This document shows, one piece after another, positions 12,333 through 21,769 of a stretch of DNA of 54,868 nucleotides. Below the pieces are notes generated by a model. The model saw only the letters and a list, made by a program, of their open reading frames with translations. It did no database searches and had not been told where the DNA came from. Origin of the DNA: CALDCK01 sp050618055 (GTDB lineage Bacteria; Myxococcota_A; UBA9160; SMWR01); contig JBNLVK010000088.1 in NCBI GenBank assembly GCA_050618055.1, positions 1-54,868 on the forward strand, written 5' to 3'. Numbering within the stretch: position 1 is the first letter of the stretch; every line of letters starts with the position of its first letter. The position numbers were made by a program, and so were the translations under genes.

Positions 12333-13208
12333 CTAGCGCCGGCCTCGCCGTCGCTGGCCGAGCCAGGCGAGCGCCACCGCCCCGGCCACCAGCAGCGAGG
12401 GCAGGCTCGGCTCCGGCGACATGACGTGGACCAGCGTGCGCGAGATCATGCCGCCCAGGTCCTGGTCGCCGGGCCCGACGGTGGTGGTGTGCGTGGCGGT
12501 CACCAGCTGGAGCACCGCCGAGGTCAGCGCCGTCGACGAGGTGAGCGAGAGCGGACCGTGGGCGAAGCCGCGCGCGGTCAGGATGTCGATGCCGCCCTCG
12601 GGTGTCCGGGCCACGGCCGAGACGGTGGCCACCGAGTAGGGCCCTCCCACCAGCGAGATGCGGACCGTTCCCGCACCGCCAAGGGTGAGAAGCCCTCCCA
12701 CGCCGTGCCCGGCGGGCTGGCCCATGGACGTGCCGCCCATGGGCAGGTTGATCTGTGGGACGCAGGGCGGCAGCACGCCGCTGAGCAGGCACAACGTGGC
12801 GAAGCCCGTCATGGGCAGCGTGTTCGGCGTGAGCGCCGGAAACGGGTAGGGGGTGGCGATCGCCCCGGAGATGTTGCCGATGCGGCCGCCCTCCCGGTGC
12901 AGGTCGAGCACGATGGTGGTGATCGGCGCCGCATTCGGGTCGGTCACCGGGACGGCCGTCACCAGGGAGGCCTCGATCAGGTCGATCGATGAGAGGTGGC
13001 TCGAGTAGCTCGCGGAGGTGTGGATCTTGCCGAGCCCGCTCGAGGTCGCGCTGGCGGACGCCCGGCCCAGGTTCGAGAACTGGATCGAGAACTCGGTCCA
13101 GAGGAACTTGTTGCGGGAGAACGTCTCGGCCGGTGTGGCGAGAGGCACCAGCAGGATCGCGAGCGTGGCGGCCACCCACGAGGGTGTGAGGAGCTGCGGC
13201 TTGCCCAT
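12333..13208 (-). CDS. PEP-CTERM sorting domain protein
   Basis: Exported protein of 291 aa with an N-terminal signal peptide (hydrophobic residues 11-27, likely cleavage near ATPA-ET). A C-terminal exosortase signal is present: the motif SPEPS, a hydrophobic helix LPSLLVAGAVALAWLG, and an Arg-rich tail. The middle is Thr/Ser/Gly-rich and beta-prone, as in many secreted PEP-CTERM proteins; no enzyme motif is seen. Established for the family: exosortase (EpsH/XrtA) cleaves at PEP during export, often with exopolysaccharide genes, but none are nearby. It begins three bases after the selB stop, with its AAAGGG site inside the selB 3' end. Confidence 0.8.
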   Translation of the reverse strand: MGKPQLLTPSWVAATLAILLVPLATPAETFSRNKFLWTEFSIQFSNLGRASASATSSGLGKIHTSASYSSHLSSIDLIEASLVTAVPVTDPNAAPITTIVLDLHREGGRIGNISGAIATPYPFPALTPNTLPMTGFATLCLLSGVLPPCVPQINLPMGGTSMGQPAGHGVGGLLTLGGAGTVRISLVGGPYSVATVSAVARTPEGGIDILTARGFAHGPLSLTSSTALTSAVLQLVTATHTTTVGPGDQDLGGMISRTLVHVMSPEPSLPSLLVAGAVALAWLGQRRRGRR

Positions 13209-13211
13209 GGC

Positions 13212-15143
13212 CTAGCCCTTTCGGAGCACCCGAACCTCTCCGCGACGCGCCGTGAACCGTTCGGTGTCGAGAAGCTCCATCAGAGGGACGGCGGTGCGTC
13301 GCGTAGTCCCGATTATGGACTTGTAGGTCGGCGTATCCAACATTTCGTTGTGTCGGGAGTGTTCGCGCAGCCGCTCGCGCAGCGCTTCGACCGCCGCCGC
13401 GTCGAACCACAGATCCCCAGGGGCGCGCACCAGCCGGCCCTGGCGCTCCATGTGGGCGAGCACGTCGCCCAGCGCGTCCGGCTCGGCGCCGACCGCCGCC
13501 GCCAGGTCGCGCAGCGACGGCGCTTCGAGACCCGCGTCCAACAGCACCGCCGCGATGCGCTCGACGCGTTGCGAGGCTTCGGCGTCGAGGGTGGGCACGT
13601 GGTCGGGACGGTGGGCGTGGTCGCCGGTGACGCGCAGCGCGCCCCGCTCGGCCAGCCGCTCGAGGGCCAGGTCCGCGACCTGCCCCGGCACGTTCTCGGG
13701 CAGTACGCGGCGCAGCGTGCCGGTGGGCATGCCCGGTCGCAGCGGCTCCTTCGCGTGATAGGCGTCGAGGGCTGCGAGCAGTCGCGCCTCGAGCGCTTCC
13801 AGCGCGGCGTCGGCCACGAGGCGGCCGTCGCGGGTGCGGCAGAGCGCGTTGGCACCGGTCAGATCGGAACGCGCCTTCTCGATCGCCTGCGCGTCGAGAC
13901 CGGTCTCGCGGCGCAGGTCGTCCTCGGCCACGCCCGCCAGCCCCGCCCGGCACACGCGCACCGCGACGTCGGTCTGCGCGTCGCGACGCAGCAGCGCCTC
14001 GAGGTCCGCCCGCAGCGCCGGGTCGCTGCGCCGGCGGTGGGGCGGAGCCGCGTCGAGCACCTCGCCCCCGCCGAGGGTGGCGCCGCCCATGGCGGTGCGG
14101 GCGAAGCCGCGCAGCACGAAGCGGTCGCCGGGCAGCACCGCCAGCGGATCGCCGTCGACGTGCACGCGCACGAAGCCCACGGATCCGGGCGCGATCTTCT
14201 CCGCGCCGATCGGCGACACGCGGGCGCGCCGCTCCGCCGTGCCGACCAGCAGCTCCACCGCCGTGTTCTCCTCGAGCTCCGGCGCCACGTCGAGCCAGCC
14301 GATGCGGGCGTCCAGGGTGGTGGTGGGCGCCAGCCGGTCCGGCGGCGCCAGCACGCGACCGCGCGACAGGTCCGCCAGGTCGATGCCCTGCACGTTCACC
14401 GCGCAGCGTCCGCCGGGCTCGATGCGCTCCACCTTCTCGCCGTGGGCCTGGAGCCCACGCACGCGTCCCGTGAGCTCGGTGGGGTAGAGGCGCAGCACGT
14501 CGCCCACCGCGAGGGCGTCGCCGATCAGCGTTCCGGTCACCACGCCGCCGAAGCCACGCATCTCGAAGGCGCGATCGATCGACAGCCGGGCCGGACCGGC
14601 CCGCGGCGTGCGCGGCGCCGCGCCCTGCGCCAGCGCCGAGAGCGCCTCGCGCAGCGCGTCCACGCCCTCGCCGGTGGTCGACGACACGGGCACGATCGGC
14701 GCACCCGAGAGCTGTGTCGTCGCCAGCAGCTCCTCCACCTCTTCGGCGGCCAGCGCGCGCATGTCCTCGTCGACCAGGTCGGTCTTGGTCAGCGCCACCA
14801 CCGCGCGCGACAGGCCCAGCAGCTCGCAGATGGCCAGGTGCTCGCGGGTCTGCGGCATCACGCCTTCGTCGGCCGCCACCACCAGCAGCAGCAGGTCGAT
14901 GCCGGTGGCGCCGGCCACCATGGTGCGCACCAGCCCCTCGTGGCCGGGCACGTCCACCACCGAGAGGCGCACGTCGCCGGGCAGCGCGAGCGGCGCGAAG
15001 CCCAGGTCGATGGTGATGCCGCGCGCCTTCTCCTCGGGCAGGCGATCGGTCTCGACGCCGGTGAGCGCCCGGACCAGTGCGGTCTTGCCGTGGTCGATGT
15101 GCCCCGCGGTGCCGAGCACCAGCCGCTCGTCAGCGCCGGGCAA
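13212..15143 (-). CDS. selB: Selenocysteine-specific elongation factor SelB
   Basis: Delivers Sec-tRNA(Sec) to ribosomes stalled at UGA with a SECIS element. The protein is 643 aa from a TTG start at 15143. It has an EF-Tu-like GTPase domain (GTAGHIDHGKT at 11-21, DVPGHE, TKTDL), beta-barrel domains, and C-terminal winged helices that bind SECIS RNA. An alternative GTG at 15119 would begin MLGTAGHIDHG, the usual SelB opening. The TTG has the better ribosome site (GAGAGG) and overlaps the serS 3' end by 14 bases. Its presence means the organism decodes selenocysteine, though selA, selD and tRNA-Sec are not in this window. Confidence 0.95.
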   Translation of the reverse strand: MPGADERLVLGTAGHIDHGKTALVRALTGVETDRLPEEKARGITIDLGFAPLALPGDVRLSVVDVPGHEGLVRTMVAGATGIDLLLLVVAADEGVMPQTREHLAICELLGLSRAVVALTKTDLVDEDMRALAAEEVEELLATTQLSGAPIVPVSSTTGEGVDALREALSALAQGAAPRTPRAGPARLSIDRAFEMRGFGGVVTGTLIGDALAVGDVLRLYPTELTGRVRGLQAHGEKVERIEPGGRCAVNVQGIDLADLSRGRVLAPPDRLAPTTTLDARIGWLDVAPELEENTAVELLVGTAERRARVSPIGAEKIAPGSVGFVRVHVDGDPLAVLPGDRFVLRGFARTAMGGATLGGGEVLDAAPPHRRRSDPALRADLEALLRRDAQTDVAVRVCRAGLAGVAEDDLRRETGLDAQAIEKARSDLTGANALCRTRDGRLVADAALEALEARLLAALDAYHAKEPLRPGMPTGTLRRVLPENVPGQVADLALERLAERGALRVTGDHAHRPDHVPTLDAEASQRVERIAAVLLDAGLEAPSLRDLAAAVGAEPDALGDVLAHMERQGRLVRAPGDLWFDAAAVEALRERLREHSRHNEMLDTPTYKSIIGTTRRTAVPLMELLDTERFTARRGEVRVLRKG

Positions 15144-16407
15144 GTTCCTCTCGACCGAAGTAGGGCTGGAGCGCCTTGGGAATGGCGATGCTGCCGTCGG
15201 CGCGCTGGTGGTTCTCGAGCAGCGCGATCAGCGTGCGCGGCATGGCGATGGCGGTTCCGTTCAGCGTGTGGACCAGCTCGTTCTTCTTCGCACCCTCGCG
15301 CCGGAAGCGCGTCTTCAGGCGTCGCGCCTGGTAGTCGGTGCAGTTGCTGGTGCTGGTGATCTCGCCGTAGTCGCCGCCCTCGCCGCGGCCGGGCAGCCAG
15401 GCCTCGATGTCGTACTTGCGGTAGGCCGGCGCGCCCAGGTCGCCGCTGGCGATGTCGATCACCCGGTAGGGAAGCTCCAGGTCCTGGTTGATGCGCTCCT
15501 CGATGCGCAGCAGGTCCTCGTGCAGGGCCTCCGAGTCCTCGGGACGGCCGAACACGAACATCTCCACCTTGGTGAACTGGTGCACGCGGTACAGGCCCTT
15601 GCTCTCGCGCCCGGCCGATCCGGCCTCGGTGCGGTAGCAGTGGGAGATGCCGGCCAGCTTGAGCGGCAGGTCCGCCTCGTCGAGGATGGTGTCGGCGTGG
15701 ATCGCGCCGAGCGTGATCTCGGCGGTGCCGATGAGATCGAGGTCGGTGCCCTCGATCGAGTAGATCTGCGTCTCCGGACCGCGCGGCGAGAACGCCATGG
15801 CGTCGACCATCTTGCGCCGCGCCACGTCCGGGGTGAGGTGGAGGGCAAAGCCTTCGTTGGCCAGCACGTCGCAGGCCAGCCGCTGGAGCGCCAGCTCGAG
15901 CAGCACCAGCTCGTTCTTCAGGTAGTACCACTTCTGCCCGGCCACCTTGGCGCCCGACTCGAAGTCGAGCAGGTCGAGGCGCTCGCAGATCGCCAGGTGG
16001 TCCTGCGGCTCGAAGTCGAAGCGCGGCGGCTCGCCGACGCGGCGCAGCTCGCGGAAGTCGTCCTCGCCACCCACCGGCACGTCCGGGTGCACGAAGTTGG
16101 GCAGCGCCTGCAGGGCCCGGTCCAGGTCCTCGCGGGCGCGGGTCAGCCGCTTCTCGACCTCCGCCACCTGCTCCTTCAGGGCGCGACCCTGGTCGGCGTG
16201 GGCGCGGCGCTCGTCGTCGGGGAGCTTCCGCTTGCCGGCGGCCTGGTGCTCGTTGCGCTGCTGGTTCAGCCGGTTCAGCTCGGTCTGGACCGCCGCCAGC
16301 GCCTGCTGGGCGTCCACGGCGGCGTCCACGTCGGCCTCGATGCCGCGTCGCCGGCAGCTCTCGACGATCTCGTCGCGTCGCTCTGCGAGGGCCCGGGGAT
16401 CCAGCAT
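15130..16407 (-). CDS. serS: Seryl-tRNA synthetase
   Basis: Class II aminoacyl-tRNA synthetase, 425 aa, charging tRNA-Ser and also tRNA-Sec with serine. The N-terminal coiled-coil arm (about residues 25-105) is followed by the catalytic core with motif 2 (SHCYRTEAGSAGRESKGLYRVHQF), and motif 3 near NGTAIAMPRTLIALLENHQ. The ATG at 16407 gives the normal family start MLDPRALAERRD; an upstream ATG at 16425 is possible. It is the first gene of the serS-selB-PEP-CTERM set and diverges from the VWA lipoprotein gene. Confidence 0.97.
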   Translation of the reverse strand: MLDPRALAERRDEIVESCRRRGIEADVDAAVDAQQALAAVQTELNRLNQQRNEHQAAGKRKLPDDERRAHADQGRALKEQVAEVEKRLTRAREDLDRALQALPNFVHPDVPVGGEDDFRELRRVGEPPRFDFEPQDHLAICERLDLLDFESGAKVAGQKWYYLKNELVLLELALQRLACDVLANEGFALHLTPDVARRKMVDAMAFSPRGPETQIYSIEGTDLDLIGTAEITLGAIHADTILDEADLPLKLAGISHCYRTEAGSAGRESKGLYRVHQFTKVEMFVFGRPEDSEALHEDLLRIEERINQDLELPYRVIDIASGDLGAPAYRKYDIEAWLPGRGEGGDYGEITSTSNCTDYQARRLKTRFRREGAKKNELVHTLNGTAIAMPRTLIALLENHQRADGSIAIPKALQPYFGREELARR

Positions 16408-16477
16408 GGCGCCACAGGGAAGCATAGGGGTGGACCGGCAGCCAGCGGCCGCCGGCGTGGGCGCGGGCCCGCGCTCC

Positions 16478-17758
16478 GTGCCATTCTCGCGTGCTTCGGA
16501 CGCAGCCCCGGGGTTCCCCATCTCCTCTCATCGCACCATCGCCACGCTGCTGCTCACGCTTCCGCTCGCGCTCGCGTGCGCCTACGCGACGCGGCCCGCC
16601 GCCTCCACGGTGGCCTCCTCGCGCGAGGCGGCGGCCCGCAGCCAGCGCGCGCTTCCCACCCTCGACCACCGGCTCGAGGTGCTCACCCGGGCCGACCCGG
16701 CCCACAGCGACGTTCCCTGGTTCGAGGTGCGCGGCCGCGTCGGCACCGCCGAGCTGTTCGAGGCGGACGTGGTGATCGCCCTCGACATGTCGATCAGCAC
16801 CAACTTCCCGTCGGGTCTCGACATCGACGAGGATGGCGTGATCGGCCAGACCCGCGGGCTGGTCCGCGCGCTGCGTCACCACGACCCCGGCGAGGACACC
16901 AGCCAGCCGCTGCCGCTGCCGCCGGCGAGCTGGACCACCGACGTCGACGACACGGTGGCGGCGATGGAGCTGGTGGCCGCCCGCGCGATCGTCACCGGGC
17001 TGGCCAGCCGGCGCAACCGGGTGGGCATCGTGAGCTACGCCAACCGGGCGAAGAATCGCAGCGACGTGGGGCCGCCGGGTCTGGCGATGGCGGCGCTCGA
17101 CGAGATCCGCCCGACGCGCAGCCGCGTCGAGACGAACATCCGCGAGGCGCTGCGCAAGGCGCGCGACATGCTCGCCGAGCACGCCCTGGCCGACGGCTTC
17201 CCGCGCGAGCGGGCGGTGCTGCTCTTCACCGACGGCAAGCCCACCGGTCCGGTGAGCCCGTTCATCGCCGAGCTGCGCGCCGTCGAGGCCGCGACCGAGC
17301 TGGCCGGCGACGGCATCGAGCTCTACGTCTTCACCTTCGGCAGCATCAACGTCGCGCAGGCCGAGTTCATCCTGAAGCTGGCCGGCGCCGGCGAGGGCCG
17401 CGTCTACCGGGTGGGCGCGCCCCAGCGCCTGCTGGAGGACCTGCCGCCGGTGGACCTGTCGCCCACCTGGCTCTCCATCGAGAACGCCACCACCGGCGAC
17501 GCCGCCCGCGGCGTGGAGGCGCGCAGCGACGGGCACTTCGGTGCCTTCGTGCCGCTGGCGCCGGGCGAGAACCGGCTGCGCGTGCTGGCCGAGCTGGGCG
17601 ACGGACGGCTGAAGCGCTGGGAGGGAAGCGTGGTCTACACGCCGGGCGACGAGGCCCTGGCACAGGCGGAGACGGCGCGCGTGCTGCGCGAGATCGAGGA
17701 GCGCGCGCGCGAGGCCGACGCGGCGGCGGGTCCGCCCGACGAGCCTACGCCCCGATAG
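16478..17758 (+). CDS. VWA-domain lipoprotein
   Basis: A 426-aa protein with an N-terminal signal of lipoprotein type (TLLLTLPLALAC, Cys about residue 37). A von Willebrand factor A domain follows, with an intact metal-ion-dependent adhesion site: D103-x-S-x-S in ALDMSISTN, a Thr in ETNIREAL, and D252 in LLFTDGKPTG. A beta-sandwich-like C-terminal region and a Glu/Ala-rich helix complete it. VWA domains bind protein partners through a divalent cation; the partner is unknown. GTG 16478 gives a short n-region; GTG 16457 is also possible. The end overlaps the convergent thioesterase gene by 14 bases. Confidence 0.75.
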   Translation: MPFSRASDAAPGFPISSHRTIATLLLTLPLALACAYATRPAASTVASSREAAARSQRALPTLDHRLEVLTRADPAHSDVPWFEVRGRVGTAELFEADVVIALDMSISTNFPSGLDIDEDGVIGQTRGLVRALRHHDPGEDTSQPLPLPPASWTTDVDDTVAAMELVAARAIVTGLASRRNRVGIVSYANRAKNRSDVGPPGLAMAALDEIRPTRSRVETNIREALRKARDMLAEHALADGFPRERAVLLFTDGKPTGPVSPFIAELRAVEAATELAGDGIELYVFTFGSINVAQAEFILKLAGAGEGRVYRVGAPQRLLEDLPPVDLSPTWLSIENATTGDAARGVEARSDGHFGAFVPLAPGENRLRVLAELGDGRLKRWEGSVVYTPGDEALAQAETARVLREIEERAREADAAAGPPDEPTPR

Positions 17759-18572
17759 CGCGGCGCACCCGCGCCGTGCCGACGTCGATGAGCCGGTCCT
17801 GCTGGCCCACGTCGCGCAGGGCGACGCGGTAGAGCGCTTCGTCCGCGTCGCGGCGCAGCAGCTCGGTCTCGCTGCGCACGGGTCCGGCGCGACCGAGGGC
17901 CAGGTAGCGGGTGCCGACGTCGACGGCCACCACCGGCGCGGCGAGGTCGTGTTCGCCGGCGGCGCAGGCGGCCGCATCGATCAGCGTCACGACCACCCCG
18001 CCCTGGAGCGCGCCGACGCTGTTCTGCACGTAGGGCGCGACGGGGATCTCGAGCGCGCCGGCGTCCCCGGCGGCGTCGACGCGGCGGATGCCGAGCGCGT
18101 CCGCCAGCGACCCCGCCAGCGGCGTGCCCCCGTCGCCGAAGGTGTAGACGCCGCCCGGCTCTTCGGGCGAGGGCGGCGTGTCGTCGCGACGCGGCACGCG
18201 CGCGAAGCCCACGTGGCCGATGGCGACCGGGGCATCGCGGCCGGCCTCGTGCACGCGGGCCTCGACCACCCGCTGGGTGCGACCGGCGCGCAGCGCCCGG
18301 CCGGTCACCACCAGCCGCCCCGCGCCGCAGGGGCGCAGGGCGTGCAGGGTCAGCTCGGAGGTGAGCGCCCAGTCCGGCGCGGCCGCCTCCACCGAGAGGC
18401 CGCCGGCGAAGACGTCGAGCGCCAGCCCCAGCACGCCGGCCCGCACCGATCCGGCGGCGTCCAGCAGCGCCGGCGTCACCGGCAGCCGCACCTGCAAGTC
18501 CCCGCCGCTGCGGTCGACCTCGAAGTCCAGGTCGGACAGCAGGTGGTGGGGCGGCGGATAGAGGTGGCTCAT
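17745..18572 (-). CDS. Double hot-dog acyl-CoA thioesterase-like protein
   Basis: A 275-aa protein with two PaaI/acyl-CoA thioesterase-like hot-dog domains in tandem. The first half has the helix segment AAGSVRAGVLGLALDVFAGGL and the second has VQNSVGALQGGVVVTLIDAAA, corresponding to the hot-dog central helix. In PaaI-type enzymes this helix holds the catalytic Asp/Glu; here D in LALDVF and D in LIDAAA are candidates. Substrate unknown. It is divergent from the acyl-CoA dehydrogenase pair, with which it may act. ATG 18572 was chosen; an ATG at 18614 adds 14 residues but lies across the possible operator. Confidence 0.72.
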   Translation of the reverse strand: MSHLYPPPHHLLSDLDFEVDRSGGDLQVRLPVTPALLDAAGSVRAGVLGLALDVFAGGLSVEAAAPDWALTSELTLHALRPCGAGRLVVTGRALRAGRTQRVVEARVHEAGRDAPVAIGHVGFARVPRRDDTPPSPEEPGGVYTFGDGGTPLAGSLADALGIRRVDAAGDAGALEIPVAPYVQNSVGALQGGVVVTLIDAAACAAGEHDLAAPVVAVDVGTRYLALGRAGPVRSETELLRRDADEALYRVALRDVGQQDRLIDVGTARVRRAIGA

Positions 18573-18606
18573 CGGGGTCGAACGCGCGAGAATGGGCGGC
18601 CCAGAG

Positions 18607-18620
18607 TAGAACACGTTTCA
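18607..18620. promoter_or_regulatory. Possible TetR/KstR-type operator
   Basis: The 14-mer TAGAACACGTTTCA lies in the 72-base gap between the divergent thioesterase and acyl-CoA dehydrogenase genes. It fits TnnAACnnGTTnnA, the motif published for the mycobacterial cholesterol regulator KstR. The arms are only partly symmetric (TAGAAC/GTTTCA). Single short matches occur by chance, and no kstR-like gene is in the window, so this is tentative. Confidence 0.35.
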
Positions 18621-18644
18621 CTCGAGCCCCAGCGAGGTCGACGC

Positions 18645-19826
18645 ATGTACATCGGATACACCCGGGAGCAGGAGGCCCTGCGCCAGGAGCTCCGCGACTA
18701 CTACGAGAAGCTGCTCACCCCCGAGGTCCGCGAGGGCCTGGCCGAGGGCCACGGCACCGGCGAGGTCATGCGCGCGGTCGTGAAGCAGATGGGCGCCGAC
18801 GGCTGGCTGGGTCTCGGCTGGCCGAAGGAGTACGGCGGACAGGGGCGCACCGCCATCGAGCAGTTCATCTGGTTCGACGAGTCGATGCGCGCCGGCGCGC
18901 CGGTGCCCATGCTGACCATCAACACGGTCGGGCCGCAGATCATGCACAACGGCACCGACGAGCAGAAGGCGTTCTTCCTGCCGAAGATCCTGGCCGGCGA
19001 GATCCACTTCTGCATCGGCTACTCGGAGCCCCAGGCGGGCACCGACCTGGCGTCGCTCACCACCCGCGCCGACCTGGACGGCGACGAGTACGTGATCAAC
19101 GGCCAGAAGCTGTGGACCAGCCTGGCCGGCGACGCCGACTACTGCTGGCTGGCGGTGCGCACCGACCCGGACGCGCCGAAGCACGCCGGGCTCTCGATCC
19201 TCATCGTCGACCTGAAGAACACGCCCGGCATCCGCATCGACCCGCTCGACCTGCTGTCGGACCACGACATCAACGCCGTCTTCTTCGACGACGTGCGCGT
19301 GCCGGCGAAGAACATCATCGGCGCGCCGGGCAAGGGCTGGAAGCTCATCACCGGTCAGCTGAACCACGAGCGCGTGACCATCGCCTCGCCGGGCATGTTC
19401 GAGGGCGCGTACCTGTCGACGCTCCAGTGGGCGAAGGACACCAAGCTCGAGGACGGTCGCCGCGTGATCGACCAGGACTGGGTGCAGCTGAACCTGGCGC
19501 GGGTGCGCGCCGGGCTCGAGTTCCTGCGCCTCATCAACTGGAAGGTGGCATGGTCGGCCACCCAGAACCGCCTGGATCCGGCCGATGCGTCGACCACCAA
19601 GATCCACGGCACCGAGTTCTACCTGGAGGGCGCGCGCCTGCTCATGGAGGTGACCGGTCAGCGCGGCTACCTGCAGGGCAGCTCGTCCGAAGCGGTGGGC
19701 GGCGGCGCCCTGGAGCGCCTGTACCGCGGCCTGCTGATCCTGACCTTCGGCGGCGGCACCAACGAGATCCAGCGCGACCTGATCGGCCTGTTCGGCCTGG
19801 GCCTGCCGCGGATCCCGCGCGTCTAG
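18645..19826 (+). CDS. Acyl-CoA dehydrogenase, first of a pair
   Basis: FAD-dependent alpha,beta-dehydrogenation of an acyl-CoA. The protein is 393 aa, the normal length. FAD/substrate signatures are GYSEPQAGTDLASL near residue 125 and, near the C-terminus, LILTFGGGTNEIQRDLIG, the segment closing the FAD site. A GAGGTC ribosome site precedes the ATG. The second dehydrogenase starts 11 bases downstream. Adjacent, dissimilar pairs of this kind often form alpha2beta2 heterotetramers in steroid and ring-side-chain catabolism (FadE28/FadE29 type), which I infer here. Electron transfer flavoprotein genes are not in view. Confidence 0.9.
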   Translation: MYIGYTREQEALRQELRDYYEKLLTPEVREGLAEGHGTGEVMRAVVKQMGADGWLGLGWPKEYGGQGRTAIEQFIWFDESMRAGAPVPMLTINTVGPQIMHNGTDEQKAFFLPKILAGEIHFCIGYSEPQAGTDLASLTTRADLDGDEYVINGQKLWTSLAGDADYCWLAVRTDPDAPKHAGLSILIVDLKNTPGIRIDPLDLLSDHDINAVFFDDVRVPAKNIIGAPGKGWKLITGQLNHERVTIASPGMFEGAYLSTLQWAKDTKLEDGRRVIDQDWVQLNLARVRAGLEFLRLINWKVAWSATQNRLDPADASTTKIHGTEFYLEGARLLMEVTGQRGYLQGSSSEAVGGGALERLYRGLLILTFGGGTNEIQRDLIGLFGLGLPRIPRV

Positions 19827-19837
19827 AGGACACCATC

Positions 19838-20938
19838 ATGGATTTCGATCTCACCGAAGACCAGCAGGCCGTCGCCGACCTGGCGCAGCAGATCCTGAAG
19901 GACCTGGCGAGCCACGAGCGGCAGCGCGATCTGGAGAAGGCGGGCTGGCCCGACGGCGCCCGCTTCGACCCGGAGCTGTGGAAGGCGCTGGCCGACGCCG
20001 GACTGCTGGGCATCGCCGTGCCCGAGGTCCACGGCGGCGCCGGGCTCGGCTTCATCGAGCTGGCGGCGATCCTCCAGCAGGCGGGGCGCACCACGGCGCC
20101 GGTGCCGCTGCTGGAGACGCTGGTGCTGGGGGCGCTGCCCCTGGCCGGGTTCGGCAGCGACGCCCAGCAGGCGGCCTGGCTGCCGAAGGTGGCGTCGGGC
20201 GAGGCGGTGCTGACGGCGGCCCTGGCCGGCGACGCGGCCGTCGAGGCGGTGGCGGACGGCGACGGCTTCCGCCTGTCCGGGACGCGGCTGTTCGTGCCCT
20301 TCGCCGAGCGGGCGGACCTGGTGCTGGTGCCGGCGCGCACCGACGCCGGCACGGCGGTCTTCCTGGTGCCCGGCGACGCGGCCGGTCTCGCAAAGGAGCC
20401 GCTGGCCACGACCAGCGGTCGCCCCGAGGCGAAGCTCACCCTCGACGGGGTGCGCGTCGGCGCCGGCGACCGCCTGGGCGACGACGGCGATGCCGTGGTC
20501 GCATGGACGACGCTGCGCGCGGCGTCGGCCACCTGCATGGTGGCGCTCGGCGTGTGCGAGGCGGCCCTCGACCTGACCAGCGAGTACGTGAAGACGCGCA
20601 AGCAGTTCGACCAGCCGATCGCCATGTTCCAGGCGGTCGGCCACCGCGCGGCCGACGCCTACATCGACACCGAGGCGATCCGGCTCACCGCCTGGCAGGC
20701 CGCCTGGCGGATCGGTGTGGGCGAGGACGCGGCCGAGCAGGTGGCGATCGCCAAGTTCTACGCCTCCGAGGCGGGCAAGCGCGTGGTGCACGCGGCGACC
20801 CACCTGCACGGCGGCGTCGGCGTCGATCGCGAGTACCCGCTGCACCGCTACTTCCTGGCGGCGCGCCACCTGGAGCTCCAGTTCGGCAGCGGGACGCCCC
20901 AGCTGCTGGAGCTGGGGCGTCTGCTGGCAGCTGGGTAG
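19838..20938 (+). CDS. Acyl-CoA dehydrogenase, second of a pair
   Basis: A 366-aa acyl-CoA dehydrogenase-fold protein with shortened, degenerate signatures. The usual substrate/FAD motif in the middle is reduced (residues 118-150 lack the GxTEPxxGSD-type box). The C-terminal FAD segment is LQFGSGTPQLLELGR instead of GGTxEIQ. The helical part YVKTRKQFDQPIAMFQAVGHRAADAY is typical. Such partners contribute half-sites in heteromeric acyl-CoA dehydrogenases, so the likely role is as partner of the upstream gene. The ribosome site AGAGGA is good. The stop is 15 bases from the convergent peroxiredoxin gene. Confidence 0.88.
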   Translation: MDFDLTEDQQAVADLAQQILKDLASHERQRDLEKAGWPDGARFDPELWKALADAGLLGIAVPEVHGGAGLGFIELAAILQQAGRTTAPVPLLETLVLGALPLAGFGSDAQQAAWLPKVASGEAVLTAALAGDAAVEAVADGDGFRLSGTRLFVPFAERADLVLVPARTDAGTAVFLVPGDAAGLAKEPLATTSGRPEAKLTLDGVRVGAGDRLGDDGDAVVAWTTLRAASATCMVALGVCEAALDLTSEYVKTRKQFDQPIAMFQAVGHRAADAYIDTEAIRLTAWQAAWRIGVGEDAAEQVAIAKFYASEAGKRVVHAATHLHGGVGVDREYPLHRYFLAARHLELQFGSGTPQLLELGRLLAAG

Positions 20939-20953
20939 CCCCCGCCCGGCCGG

Positions 20954-21694
<741 letters not shown>

Positions 21695-21699
21695 CGGAT

Positions 21700-21735
21700 C
21701 CTCCTCTCGGGGCCCCGTGTGGCCCCTCGGAGGAG
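21700..21735 (-). promoter_or_regulatory. Leader hairpin occluding the Prx-Grx ribosome binding site
   Basis: On the minus-strand transcript, an arm CTCCTCCGAGGGGCC can pair with GGCCCCGAGAGGAG across a six-base loop, giving at least 12 Watson-Crick pairs with one small bulge. The 3' arm contains most of the AGGAGG ribosome site of the peroxiredoxin-glutaredoxin gene (21705-21700), so the folded form should block translation. No U-run follows, so it is not a classic terminator. A role as a translational switch or RNA thermometer is inference. Confidence 0.5.
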
Positions 21736-21769
21736 AACTTCGCTCACTCCCTGGGATCGATCCAACGGA

